Shown here piece by piece: positions 16,818 to 24,342 of a stretch of 34,616 nucleotides of DNA (position 1 is the first letter of the stretch; each line of letters starts with the position of its first letter). The translations under genes and the position numbers were made by a program. The stretch is from Furfurilactobacillus entadae (lineage in GTDB: Bacteria; Bacillota; Bacilli; Lactobacillales; Lactobacillaceae), in assembly GCF_045862745.1 (NCBI RefSeq), contig NZ_BQXN01000025.1:1-34616 (forward strand), given 5' to 3'. The notes below the pieces were generated by a model. The model searched no databases. It had not been told where the DNA came from and saw nothing but the letters and a program-made list of their open reading frames with translations.

Positions 16818-18128
16818 TTATTGTTCTGAGACCGGGTTGACATGCTGTTCACGTTCCGGACGTAGCAACGCGTTAAGGATAACGGCTGTAACACTAGCCA
16901 TGACGATTCCGTTACTCAATAATAGCTGCGCCGTTTTTGGTAACGTTTGGAAAATGGCTGGTTGAACCGTGACCCCTAGCCCTAAACCAATAGAAACAGC
17001 TGCCACCAGCAAATTTTTATTGTTACGAAAGTCGACACGGCCCAGCATCCGCACACCCTGCATGGCAACCATGCCAAACATCACAATCATGGCACCGCCA
17101 ATTACTGGTGCCGGGATAATCGTTGCTAGCGCCCCAACCTTCGGCAACACGCCTAGCGTCATCAGGAAGCCCGCCGCGTAAATCACCGGTCGACGACCCT
17201 TTATCCCAGACATTTGCACCAGGCCCACGTTTTGTGAAAACGTGGTGTATGGGAAGGTATTGAAAATGCCACCCAGGGTCACAGCCAATGCTTCAGCACG
17301 GTACCCTTTTTTTAAATCCTTTTCTTCAACCGGCCGATTCATGATGTCCCCCAGTGCGAAGAACACCCCGGTTGATTCAACCATTGAAACCAATGACACC
17401 ATGATCATCGTCAAAATTGAGGAAAGTTCAAAATGTGGTGCCCCGAAATAAAAGGGTTGGGGAAGGTGGAACCAACTAGCCGCCAACACTGGTTTCAGGG
17501 AAACCATTCCCACCAAACCAGCAACCACTGTCCCGGATAACAGACCAATCAGGACGGCAATTTGCCGAATAAAGCCTTTTCCCCACACGTTACAAGTAAT
17601 AATTGTCGCCACGGTCAGGAACCCAACACCAAGATTAACCGGGGAGCCAAAGTTCTTCGCTGCTACATTCCCGCCACCTAAGTTAAGAAACGCAATGGGA
17701 ATCAACGTCAACCCGATTACCGTAATAACGGTCCCCGTGACCAATGGTGGAAACAACTTACGCAGTTTAGCAAACACACCCGCAATCAGAAAGATAAAAA
17801 TTCCGGCGGCAATGATCGCCCCGTACATCGTTCCAATCGTGAAGCGTTGGCCGATCATCTGTAAGGGTGCCACTGCCTGAACCGCACAGCCAAGCACGAC
17901 AGGAAGGCCAATCCCAAAAACACGGTTTGTAAAGATCTGAAGAAACGTTGCCAATCCGCACATAAAAATGTCGACGGAGACTAAATACGTCATCTGTGAG
18001 GCATTAAAGTGAAGCGCTCCACCGATGAGTAGTGGCACCAAAATCGCACCTGAATACATCGCTAATAGATGCTGTAATCCCAAAATTGCCGCATGTGATT
18101 CCTGAACTGCTCTTCGCTGTTGTGCCAT
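16818..18128 (-). CDS. pbuX: Xanthine permease (NCS2 family)
   Basis: The 436-residue membrane protein is a proton-coupled purine importer with about 12-14 membrane segments. Family landmarks are LQHLLAMYSGAILVPLLIG near the N-terminus, MVESTGVFFALGD, and the conserved FNTFPYTTFSQNVGLVQMSGIKGRR loop. Its ATG at 18128 is 3 nt after the xpt stop, with its ribosome binding site inside xpt, so import and the first salvage step are coupled. Both are controlled by the purine riboswitch ahead of xpt. Xanthine is inferred from the xpt partnership; NCS2 members can also carry uric acid or uracil. Confidence 0.93.
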   Translation of the reverse strand: MAQQRRAVQESHAAILGLQHLLAMYSGAILVPLLIGGALHFNASQMTYLVSVDIFMCGLATFLQIFTNRVFGIGLPVVLGCAVQAVAPLQMIGQRFTIGTMYGAIIAAGIFIFLIAGVFAKLRKLFPPLVTGTVITVIGLTLIPIAFLNLGGGNVAAKNFGSPVNLGVGFLTVATIITCNVWGKGFIRQIAVLIGLLSGTVVAGLVGMVSLKPVLAASWFHLPQPFYFGAPHFELSSILTMIMVSLVSMVESTGVFFALGDIMNRPVEEKDLKKGYRAEALAVTLGGIFNTFPYTTFSQNVGLVQMSGIKGRRPVIYAAGFLMTLGVLPKVGALATIIPAPVIGGAMIVMFGMVAMQGVRMLGRVDFRNNKNLLVAAVSIGLGLGVTVQPAIFQTLPKTAQLLLSNGIVMASVTAVILNALLRPEREQHVNPVSEQ

Positions 18129-18131
18129 GTG

Positions 18132-18728
18132 TTATTCCCCTTCGTGTGAAAAGACAACGTGACCATCCTCAAATCCTGCAATACTGGCTAACGCTAACAA
18201 CGGAATCCCTTGATCGACAATCAATTCATGCCCCCGCTGGAACCGTTTTTCGATCACCACGCCAACGCCACCAACACTGGCCCCTGCGCGTTGACAAATC
18301 TCTAGTAATCCGGTGACGGCCTGACCGTTGGCCAAAAAATCATCGATAATAAGCACCCGGTCATTTTTATCAAGAAAATGCTTTGAAATTGAAATCTGGT
18401 TCTCGACTTGCTTGGTGAATGAGTAGACCTTCGCCGTGTATAAATCATCCGTGAGGGTCAAACTTTTGTGTTTTCTCGCAAAGACCATTGGAACTCCTAG
18501 CGCCAAACTTGCCATCAACGCTGGTGCAATTCCGGACGATTCAACCGTCAGCACCTTCGTTATCCCACTCGTGGCAAAACGCTCAGCAAACGCTTGGCCC
18601 ATGTCACGCATAAGATGCGGATCCACTTGATGGTTCAAAAACCCATCAACCTTTAAAATATCCTCACCCAACACGCGACCTTCTGATTGAATTCGTTCTT
18701 CAAGCTGTTTGATTACGATAACCTCCAT
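18132..18728 (-). CDS. xpt: Xanthine phosphoribosyltransferase
   Basis: This cytosolic salvage enzyme joins xanthine to PRPP to give XMP. The sequence carries LEERIQSEGRVLG, LKVDGFLNHQVDP and the PRPP loop VLIIDDFLANGQAVTGL. The start is odd. The only in-frame standard codon near the expected site is ATG 18728 (MEVIVIKQLEERI, 198 residues), which has no ribosome binding site; the GGAGG overlaps that codon. Homologues start M-K-x-L-E-x-R-I, and the matching position here is ATC (complement 18711-18713), 8 nt behind a perfect GGAGG. Either the protein starts early with weak initiation or it uses AUC. It is first in the xpt-pbuX operon behind a riboswitch. Confidence 0.93.
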   Translation of the reverse strand: MEVIVIKQLEERIQSEGRVLGEDILKVDGFLNHQVDPHLMRDMGQAFAERFATSGITKVLTVESSGIAPALMASLALGVPMVFARKHKSLTLTDDLYTAKVYSFTKQVENQISISKHFLDKNDRVLIIDDFLANGQAVTGLLEICQRAGASVGGVGVVIEKRFQRGHELIVDQGIPLLALASIAGFEDGHVVFSHEGE

Positions 18729-18737
18729 TTTTGAATA

Positions 18738-18860
18738 CAAAAAAGCTCCTTTCGCGAACCACGCAAAAGAAGCTGATAAAATCATCGCTAATTTTGCTTA
18801 TAGTCCGGAATTTAAGGTTCCAGGTAGAGACAGCCATCCATATCATGGCCCTATATAAGC
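18738..18860 (-). ncRNA. Purine (guanine-class) riboswitch with terminator
   Basis: The aptamer spans complement 18796-18860. P1 pairs GCTTATA with TATAAGC, loop 2 is GATATGG, loop 3 is CCTTAAA, and J2/3 ends TCTACC. The base that selects the ligand (position 74 in GACTAT) is C, so it should bind guanine, hypoxanthine or xanthine rather than adenine. Downstream, a 13-bp stem (18744-18756 with 18762-18774, two G-U pairs) and TTTTTT form a terminator. AAGCAAAAT after P1 can pair with ATTTT and GCTT before the terminator as an antiterminator, so ligand should switch xpt-pbuX off. J1/2 and P2 are one pair shorter than in the B. subtilis xpt RNA. Confidence 0.92.
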
Positions 18861-18893
18861 TTTTTCGTACACTGTTTTGAACTTGTGCTTCAC

Positions 18894-18922
18894 AGGATAT
18901 CACAGGAAATGACTTCCTGCAA
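18894..18922 (-). promoter_or_regulatory. xpt-pbuX promoter
   Basis: On the minus strand TTGCAG (complement 18917-18922), 17 nt and TATCCT (complement 18894-18899) would start RNA about 25 nt before the aptamer. It overlaps a small hairpin CAGGAA/TTCCTG directly after the stop of the phosphodiesterase gene. Confidence 0.5.
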
Positions 18923-18928
18923 CTCCCT

Positions 18929-20722
18929 TTATTGATATTCGTTAATGTTTTGGGTGCCATATTCAAACAGTTGGTTGGCGTAATCACGATCACCCTGTTG
19001 CTGTTTGATCTGCGCCTTTAAGGTTCCCAATTGGTCCGTAATGACCCCGTCAACGTCCATGGCCATCACCTTTTTCATGTTATCTGGATCATTAACGGTC
19101 CACGCAAACACCTTCTTATTTTGACGGTGCGCACTGCTGACAAACCGGTCATTTAGCGTTGTGTATTCCATGGTGTAAAAATCTGCTTTGGTTTGTGGCA
19201 AGCCCACAAAGTTATATGGCAAAATGTACCCCACCGTTAACTGCGGCCGTTGCGTTTTCAACTGCTCAACAATGCCATAATCCAGTGAGTGAATAATATC
19301 ATGGTGTGCCAACAGTGAGTCACTATACCGTGAAACAAAGCGTTTCACTAAGGCATGCCGATCCTGACCACGATTCATTTTAATTTCAACAAGCAGTTTT
19401 TGGTGCATATCATGTGCAGCTTGCAGGTACGCGTCAAATGAATCAATCTGAGCCTGTTCGCCGTTTTCATGAATTTGTGTCTGGGTCAAACTAGCCAGCG
19501 ATTGCTTGGCAACGGCCCGGTTCTCACCAGCAAGCCCGCTCAAGTTTGGATCATGCATCACCACAAATTTATGATCGCGCGTTTCCTGAATATCCATCTC
19601 AACGTACGCCGGGTGCTCTTTATGCGTTTTAGCCAGTGCACCCACCGTATTTTGAATCCCATTGCCATCGTCAACACCGCGATGAGAAATGGTTTGCGGG
19701 TCAACAATCAACAGCCCGGCAAAATAACTATACCCATAGCCTGCCATCGTAATCGCAACGACGGTCACAGCCACTGGAACCGCGATTCGCCACCACGTTT
19801 TTGCCTTAACCACCGGCAGATCCGGTAGATCAGTTAGCGCCTGCGCATCGTACATACTCATCAACTGCACACTAAGGTCCAACACCCACACGGTTGCCAA
19901 AATCGAAATGGTATAACTCACTAATGACAAGAGGTTAAAGTTAATGATGGCCGCCGTCAGGGCAACGGTATGCCCCTGACCGTCAAACCAGCGCTGCCCA
20001 CCATAAAAGGCTCCCAGCATTAAGGCATACAAAACGGCAATACTGGCAATAATCCCGATGAGGCGCACCGTGATCCACCAAAAGCGCCCCCACGTTCGTT
20101 CCCATGATTGACGCACGGCCCGCCGGACGGTCGTTCGCTCAAACATTAAAATAGGAATAACGAGTAGCAAACGATTGCCAAAATAATAACCAGCAACATA
20201 GGCCACCACGAGTAACCCAGTCAGGAGCGGTTTCGTTAAAATAAATTCAACAATGAATTCTGGGACCTGAACCTTTGCCAATAACGGAGTGTTGATGAAA
20301 TTCCCACCAAACGGCACGATCAGTAAAAAGTACAGGATAAAGAACCCAAACGTCCCCACCGATAACCGTGGCAAGCGATGTGTCAGTTCACCCAGAATTT
20401 GCCGAATCGTCGGCCGCTGATGTTTCCGCTGGTAGGCCACCATTAACAACAAGTATGAAAATTGCAGATAAATCGCAATCATCATTACCAGTAAAAGACC
20501 AACCAACGCCACAATTGCCCACGGATGGGCCTGAGCAACAGCGCCAACGTTGTCATAGGATAAATACGGAATTTGACTCCACCGTAAAATCCCCGCTCCT
20601 AACCATGAAAACAGTGGAATCATCAATGCGTAGACCACGATTGCGGTAAACGAATAATGTTTGAAAAAATACCAAAATGCGCGTAAAAATCGCCAAATAC
20701 TGGTGCGTTTTGTTCCCTTCAT
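18929..20722 (-). CDS. Membrane-anchored glycerophosphodiester phosphodiesterase
   Basis: The 597-residue protein has an N-terminal membrane domain with about eight segments (20-335; the GDPD-associated membrane domain) and a C-terminal catalytic GDPD barrel outside the cell. The active-site residues are visible: HRG at 347-349, E-x-D (Glu375, Asp377) and HD at 390-391. Family enzymes release glycerol 3-phosphate from glycerophosphodiesters. Membrane-fused versions in Gram-positives may act on lipoteichoic acid fragments or phospholipid head groups, but the natural substrate is not known here. It stands alone between two purine and hydrolase units in the same direction. ATG 20722 has only a weak ribosome binding site. 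Confidence 0.93.
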   Translation of the reverse strand: MKGTKRTSIWRFLRAFWYFFKHYSFTAIVVYALMIPLFSWLGAGILRWSQIPYLSYDNVGAVAQAHPWAIVALVGLLLVMMIAIYLQFSYLLLMVAYQRKHQRPTIRQILGELTHRLPRLSVGTFGFFILYFLLIVPFGGNFINTPLLAKVQVPEFIVEFILTKPLLTGLLVVAYVAGYYFGNRLLLVIPILMFERTTVRRAVRQSWERTWGRFWWITVRLIGIIASIAVLYALMLGAFYGGQRWFDGQGHTVALTAAIINFNLLSLVSYTISILATVWVLDLSVQLMSMYDAQALTDLPDLPVVKAKTWWRIAVPVAVTVVAITMAGYGYSYFAGLLIVDPQTISHRGVDDGNGIQNTVGALAKTHKEHPAYVEMDIQETRDHKFVVMHDPNLSGLAGENRAVAKQSLASLTQTQIHENGEQAQIDSFDAYLQAAHDMHQKLLVEIKMNRGQDRHALVKRFVSRYSDSLLAHHDIIHSLDYGIVEQLKTQRPQLTVGYILPYNFVGLPQTKADFYTMEYTTLNDRFVSSAHRQNKKVFAWTVNDPDNMKKVMAMDVDGVITDQLGTLKAQIKQQQGDRDYANQLFEYGTQNINEYQ

Positions 20723-20818
20723 GCCCTTGCTCCTCTAAATAGACTCAAACCCTTTGATTTCATTATCCGCGCATTAACGAAAAAATACTTTCTTTTTTTA
20801 TTTAATCCGCGCCAAGAT

Positions 20819-20857
20819 AATAACGGCACCGGTAAAAAAACTACCGGTGCCGTTATT
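20819..20857 (-). terminator. Hairpin after the serine hydrolase gene
   Basis: A perfect 16-bp stem (AATAACGGCACCGGTA with its complement, 20842-20857) has a 7-nt loop. It lacks a strong T-tract on either strand, so termination is likely but not certain. Confidence 0.65.
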
Positions 20858-20887
20858 ACGTAAATCAATATCCATGAAGCTTACTCA

Positions 20888-22060
20888 TTATTTTTGTGAT
20901 TCATTTTTATTGTTTAAAAACAGCTGAATGTACAATTGTTCCGCAAACGGTTTAATTGAATGGTCACTACGGTAAGAATTTCCTAACATGATCACCGCAT
21001 CTTGACCATCCTTTGAGACACACGACATCGCTTGATAACCGTAACCAAGACCGTGATTCACCGCTGCATCATACAAGTTATAGGTCCCACCACCATACGT
21101 GCTTGAACTGCCAGACGTGTACAACGTTTTGACAGCGGCTGGTGAGATAACCTTGCCTTGCAACACGCCGCTTATCAGCGTGTACAGATCGCGCGCTGAC
21201 ATAGCAACCCGTCCCGTTCCAAGTTCGTCATGCCAAAAGGCATCAGGGGTTACAACTGCCTTCCCGTAATCAACGTCACCCGCGCTATTTCCTTCATAGG
21301 CAACCGCGACATGCTGATCCGTTGACGGCATGAACACCGTTTGCTGTAAACCAAACCGGTGAACAAACTGCTTTTCAAACAGCGTTTGGTACGACTTACC
21401 GGTGATTTTCATTAACACACCAGCCAGTAAATTGTAATTGACCTGTGCGTAGTGCCACTTCCCATACATGTTCTGGTCAAACGTCACGTGGTTAAGATCA
21501 TAATTGACCACTTCTGCGTCCGTCTCAACCATTGTTGGCCCAACTGGATCCGCTAAATGTAACCCGGAAGTCATGTCGAGCATTTGCCGAATGGTAATTT
21601 CGTTGGCATGCGGTAGCGTTGGGTAAAAACGGCTAATATGATCGTCTAAAGAAAGTCGATGTTTTTGAACCTGCTGCATGATCAACGCTCCCGTAGCAAG
21701 TTTTTGAATCGAATCAATGGGGTACGCTGTATCCTGGCGATTCTGTCGTTTTGTGGCTGCATTTGACTGACCAAATTGCTTTTCGTACATCACCTTACCA
21801 TGACGAACGATCAGGACAGACCCAACGAACCGAATTTGCGCCATCTTGTCATCTAACGAAGCAGCCTGGCTTTTATCTAGGTCCACCGCCATTTTTTGTG
21901 CCGTCCATGTTGGTGTCGCGGCTTTAGTCGACCGCTGCTTTGCTGGCGCAACGCTTGACCGTGTTGTTCGATGAACTTCATGATTAACAACACTCCATGC
22001 TGCCAAACTTGCAATCAAGACCAGGATCACAGCACCCCAGACTTTCACTTTCTTTGACAT
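20888..22060 (-). CDS. Beta-lactamase-like serine hydrolase (PBP-type)
   Basis: The 390-residue protein has an N-terminal membrane anchor or signal (about 8-25) and a class C beta-lactamase / PBP4*-like domain that should face the cell wall. The catalytic S-x-x-K is SIQK (Ser117, Lys120), followed by IRQMLDMTSGL. The second motif, normally Y-x-N, reads YAQ at 204-206 (WHYAQVNYNLLAGVL). HGLGYGY near 334-340 stands in the place of the third (HxG or KTG) motif. Relatives act as D-Ala-D-Ala carboxypeptidases, esterases or amidases; sequence alone does not say which. It is a single gene with an extended -10 promoter at 22097-22105 and a hairpin after it. Confidence 0.88.
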   Translation of the reverse strand: MSKKVKVWGAVILVLIASLAAWSVVNHEVHRTTRSSVAPAKQRSTKAATPTWTAQKMAVDLDKSQAASLDDKMAQIRFVGSVLIVRHGKVMYEKQFGQSNAATKRQNRQDTAYPIDSIQKLATGALIMQQVQKHRLSLDDHISRFYPTLPHANEITIRQMLDMTSGLHLADPVGPTMVETDAEVVNYDLNHVTFDQNMYGKWHYAQVNYNLLAGVLMKITGKSYQTLFEKQFVHRFGLQQTVFMPSTDQHVAVAYEGNSAGDVDYGKAVVTPDAFWHDELGTGRVAMSARDLYTLISGVLQGKVISPAAVKTLYTSGSSSTYGGGTYNLYDAAVNHGLGYGYQAMSCVSKDGQDAVIMLGNSYRSDHSIKPFAEQLYIQLFLNNKNESQK

Positions 22061-22096
22061 GACTCCTAAACCCCCGAATTATCTTTATGCCGTGCA

Positions 22097-22105
22097 ATTA
22101 TAACA
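22097..22105 (-). promoter_or_regulatory. Extended -10 promoter of the serine hydrolase
   Basis: TGTTATAAT on the minus strand combines a TG extension with a perfect TATAAT, 37 nt upstream of the start. No clear -35 is seen. The interval 22106-22288 is A/T-rich and holds nothing else I can support. Confidence 0.6.
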
Positions 22106-22288
22106 GTCTTCCTGGCCTTTTCCCATCGTTGTCATTAATTCCAAGAATTGTTTAACTCTACATGATGATTAAATCTTTAATTGCGAATAATTTTGTTATT
22201 TTAGCTTATTACTTCACCCATAGTGAGATGCCCCAGATGTTCACTCGGACTAGCTCTTTTTCTTTATCAATCCTTACGAAACAGCTAC

Positions 22289-22339
22289 TTGTATCCACGA
22301 AAAAACGTGCTAGAATTTGGTCACGGTTAATAATAACCG
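22289..22339 (+). promoter_or_regulatory. Promoter with palindromes ahead of a small membrane protein
   Basis: TTGTAT (22289-22294), 16 nt and TAGAAT (22311-22316) form the promoter. The spacer holds the inverted repeat CACG-AAAAAA-CGTG, and just beyond the predicted start lies CGGTTA-ATAA-TAACCG (22324-22339). Either could be an operator of a repressor. Confidence 0.5.
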
Positions 22340-22367
22340 ACACGTTAACATTTAGGAGGGTCCTCAA

Positions 22368-22550
22368 ATGGGACTATTAATTGGACTAGCTCTGTTACTT
22401 ATCTTTGGGCGGTTCATCGGTAAAACGATTTTTTGGGTGTTAGGCACCGTGGTTGTTATCGCTGCCTTTCTGTTCTTCATTCGCATCGCTTTTTGGCTTG
22501 CGTTACTTTTCGCCGTCATCGGTGGCCTTTCATTTTTAAGTCGAACTTAG
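22368..22550 (+). CDS. Small two-helix membrane protein, unknown function
   Basis: The 60-residue, very hydrophobic protein has two membrane segments separated by RFIGKTIF and FIRIAF basic-aromatic patches. AGGAGGG precedes ATG 22368 at good spacing, and a promoter with two palindromes lies upstream, so it is a real, probably regulated gene. Similar short proteins in Gram-positives are often part of envelope-stress responses, but nothing in this sequence proves that. It is monocistronic and convergent with the aquaporin gene. Confidence 0.75.
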   Translation: MGLLIGLALLLIFGRFIGKTIFWVLGTVVVIAAFLFFIRIAFWLALLFAVIGGLSFLSRT

Positions 22551-22610
22551 CCCACTCACATTAATTAAAATTTTCTGACTACTGTGGCGCCTGCTTAGGT
22601 AATCGCGCCC

Positions 22611-22657
22611 AAATAAAAATAGCCACCTTCCCAATGGGACGGTGGCTATTTTTATTT
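22611..22657. terminator. Bidirectional terminator
   Basis: A 17-bp perfect stem (AAATAAAAATAGCCACC and its complement, 22641-22657) has an inner TTCCC..GGGA element. It serves the small membrane gene on the plus strand and the aquaporin gene on the minus strand. Confidence 0.92.
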
Positions 22658-22670
22658 GACGTTAGCTTAT

Positions 22671-22686
22671 TGTTTCACGTGAAACC
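22671..22686. other. parS-like ParB (Spo0J) binding site 2
   Basis: TGTTTCACGTGAAACC matches the parS consensus at 15 of 16 positions, again differing only in the last base. It lies 3 nt after the aquaporin stop and 13 nt before its terminator, the same layout as site 1 about 9.7 kb away. Confidence 0.9.
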
Positions 22687-22689
22687 TGA

Positions 22690-23349
22690 TTATTCAGCTT
22701 CACTGCCAAGCCACCGACCAACAACGGCCGCAATTGCTGCACCAAGAACTGGTCCCACTAAGTAAACCCAGTAGTGTGCCAATGCTGATCCACCTGCAAA
22801 GATGGCTGGACCAAAACTACGGGCTGGGTTCAATGAACCACCCGTTAAGTTTAAGGCGACTAAGATCAAAAATCCTAGTGTCAACCCAATGGCCAATGGT
22901 GCCATTTGAGCGTTACCGTACCGTTTGCTGGTCACCATTAAGATAACAAACACAAATAAAAATGTAATCAGTGTTTCAGTTGCAAACGCTGCGCCAGCAG
23001 AAATGTTTGGAAAATCTGTTTGGCCGAATCCAACCCGTTGTGGTAGGTTCAGTGCATGCTTCATCATGCCAATCACCGCAGAACCGGCAATTGCGCCTAA
23101 AAATTGCGAAATCACATATTTAACTGCATCGATCGCACTCAAGCGACCGTTGATGAGCATTGCAACGGACACTGCAGGATTAAAGTGACCACCCGAAATG
23201 CCACCCACTGCGTAGGCCATCATCGTAATCGCCAATCCAAATGCCAACCCAATTGCTAGTGGTCCCCCCTTAGTCAGGGTCACCGTTCCGGTCCCAATAA
23301 AGACCAGCATAAACGTTCCAAGAAATTCAGCTACTGCTTTCTTCATCAT
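22690..23349 (-). CDS. Aquaporin-family channel (MIP)
   Basis: The 219-residue channel has six membrane segments and both NPA boxes: GGHFNPAVS (57-59) and SLNPARSFGPA (174-176), the second followed by the selectivity-filter Arg177. Aligned to E. coli AqpZ, the other filter positions are Phe37, Ile162 (His in AqpZ) and Gly171 (Thr in AqpZ). The pore therefore differs from a strict water channel, and it also lacks the Trp/Phe pair of GlpF. The start is ATG 23349, five nt after GGAGG. It is a single gene with parS and a terminator directly behind it. Water, hydrogen peroxide, ammonia or small solutes are all possible substrates. Confidence 0.92.
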   Translation of the reverse strand: MMKKAVAEFLGTFMLVFIGTGTVTLTKGGPLAIGLAFGLAITMMAYAVGGISGGHFNPAVSVAMLINGRLSAIDAVKYVISQFLGAIAGSAVIGMMKHALNLPQRVGFGQTDFPNISAGAAFATETLITFLFVFVILMVTSKRYGNAQMAPLAIGLTLGFLILVALNLTGGSLNPARSFGPAIFAGGSALAHYWVYLVGPVLGAAIAAVVGRWLGSEAE

Positions 23350-23472
23350 TATCGCCTCCAATGATAGATGTTTTTTTGTAACCTATTCATGGTACACCAA
23401 ATATACTTGATAAAGATAATAAACAACCTCGTTAACTATTTAATTACATCAAATACATTGATTTACGACGAA

Positions 23473-23502
23473 AAAACCACTGCCATTACTGGCAGTGGTT
23501 TT
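23473..23502 (-). terminator. Terminator after the 110-residue membrane protein
   Basis: AAAACCACTGCCA-TTAC-TGGCAGTGGTTTT is a 13-bp perfect stem with a 4-nt loop, followed by a T-run on the minus strand. It lies 12 nt after the stop codon. Confidence 0.9.
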
Positions 23503-23514
23503 ATATGCTCACTT

Positions 23515-23847
23515 CTATTGATGTTGCTCTGCAATTACTCGAATCCGTCGTCCAGCAGTCCACAATAAAATACTGGAGATCCATGACGCCAAGATGAGGC
23601 TAATAACCGCCTGCCAGTAAAAGGCATTCGGTCTGGTTAACCACTGCTCGCTGATTTGGTTCACCTTCGTGTACTCCCAAACACCGACAATTGCCGGCAC
23701 TAAAACAATCAAATACACCGTAAAGTTTGCACCAGAGGACATCATCGTCCATGCCAGTACAACACCAACAAAAATATTAATAAGACCCGCCCATTTTAAT
23801 AACCCACGGACGGCGCCAACTGCCTCGTCATGCCACTGTTGATTCAT
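23515..23847 (-). CDS. Hypothetical membrane protein
   Basis: I do not recognise this 110-residue protein. It has three hydrophobic segments: about 17-37, 42-62 and 80-100. Between the last two lies a charged loop (EYTKVNQISEQWLTRPN), and the tail is basic (GRRIRVIAEQHQ). I chose ATG 23847, preceded by AAAGGA, over an upstream in-frame codon at 23904 that has no ribosome binding site. It follows the 72-residue gene by about 80 nt in the same direction and has its own terminator. Confidence 0.65.
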   Translation of the reverse strand: MNQQWHDEAVGAVRGLLKWAGLINIFVGVVLAWTMMSSGANFTVYLIVLVPAIVGVWEYTKVNQISEQWLTRPNAFYWQAVISLILASWISSILLWTAGRRIRVIAEQHQ

Positions 23848-23928
23848 TGAAGATTCGTCCTTTGCTGTAAAGTTGATCTTTACATTATCCCACACTTCCA
23901 GCAAACAAACTACTTTCTCCCGGTAGGA

Positions 23929-24147
23929 TTAACCTTGGTGTTCTTTCAAGACTTTCTCACCCAGCGGGGTTAATCCAGTCACAGTGAAATCCGTTGCTTC
24001 AATGTATCCAGCCTGGATCAATGGGCGTGGATTACCACCAATTGCATTGTCACAATAATCAACAAAGTGGCTCAACGGGGTTCCCGACTCCACGCGCCCA
24101 TCTGCAATGGCGCTCAAAATGTCAAAATCTGTTGCCGTTAATTCCAT
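23929..24147 (-). CDS. Small hypothetical protein, winged-helix-like
   Basis: The 72-residue soluble protein is acidic. Its pattern (TATDFDILSAIADG..., then GYIEATDFTVTGLTPLGEKVLKEHQ) resembles the helix-turn-helix plus wing of small regulators, where LTPLGEKVL would be the last helix. This is only a resemblance, and no catalytic or metal site is seen. ATG 24147 is preceded by AAAGGAGGG at 9 nt, so translation is well supported; an in-frame GTG at 24156 lies too close to that site. Confidence 0.65.
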   Translation of the reverse strand: MELTATDFDILSAIADGRVESGTPLSHFVDYCDNAIGGNPRPLIQAGYIEATDFTVTGLTPLGEKVLKEHQG

Positions 24148-24342
24148 TATCTTCACCCTCCTTTTTATTTGCTATCAGTATACCCAACTTGTTAAACAAC
24201 AGGCATTATCATTCCTCATAACTTTAATCTATTAATTTAATTAGCAAATGACAGGCACATTATTCGCGAGCTTACCATAAACTTGCTATTCTAAACTCAA
24301 CAAGTCACTCACTTTAGAAACACAGCTCAGGAGGAATAATTT

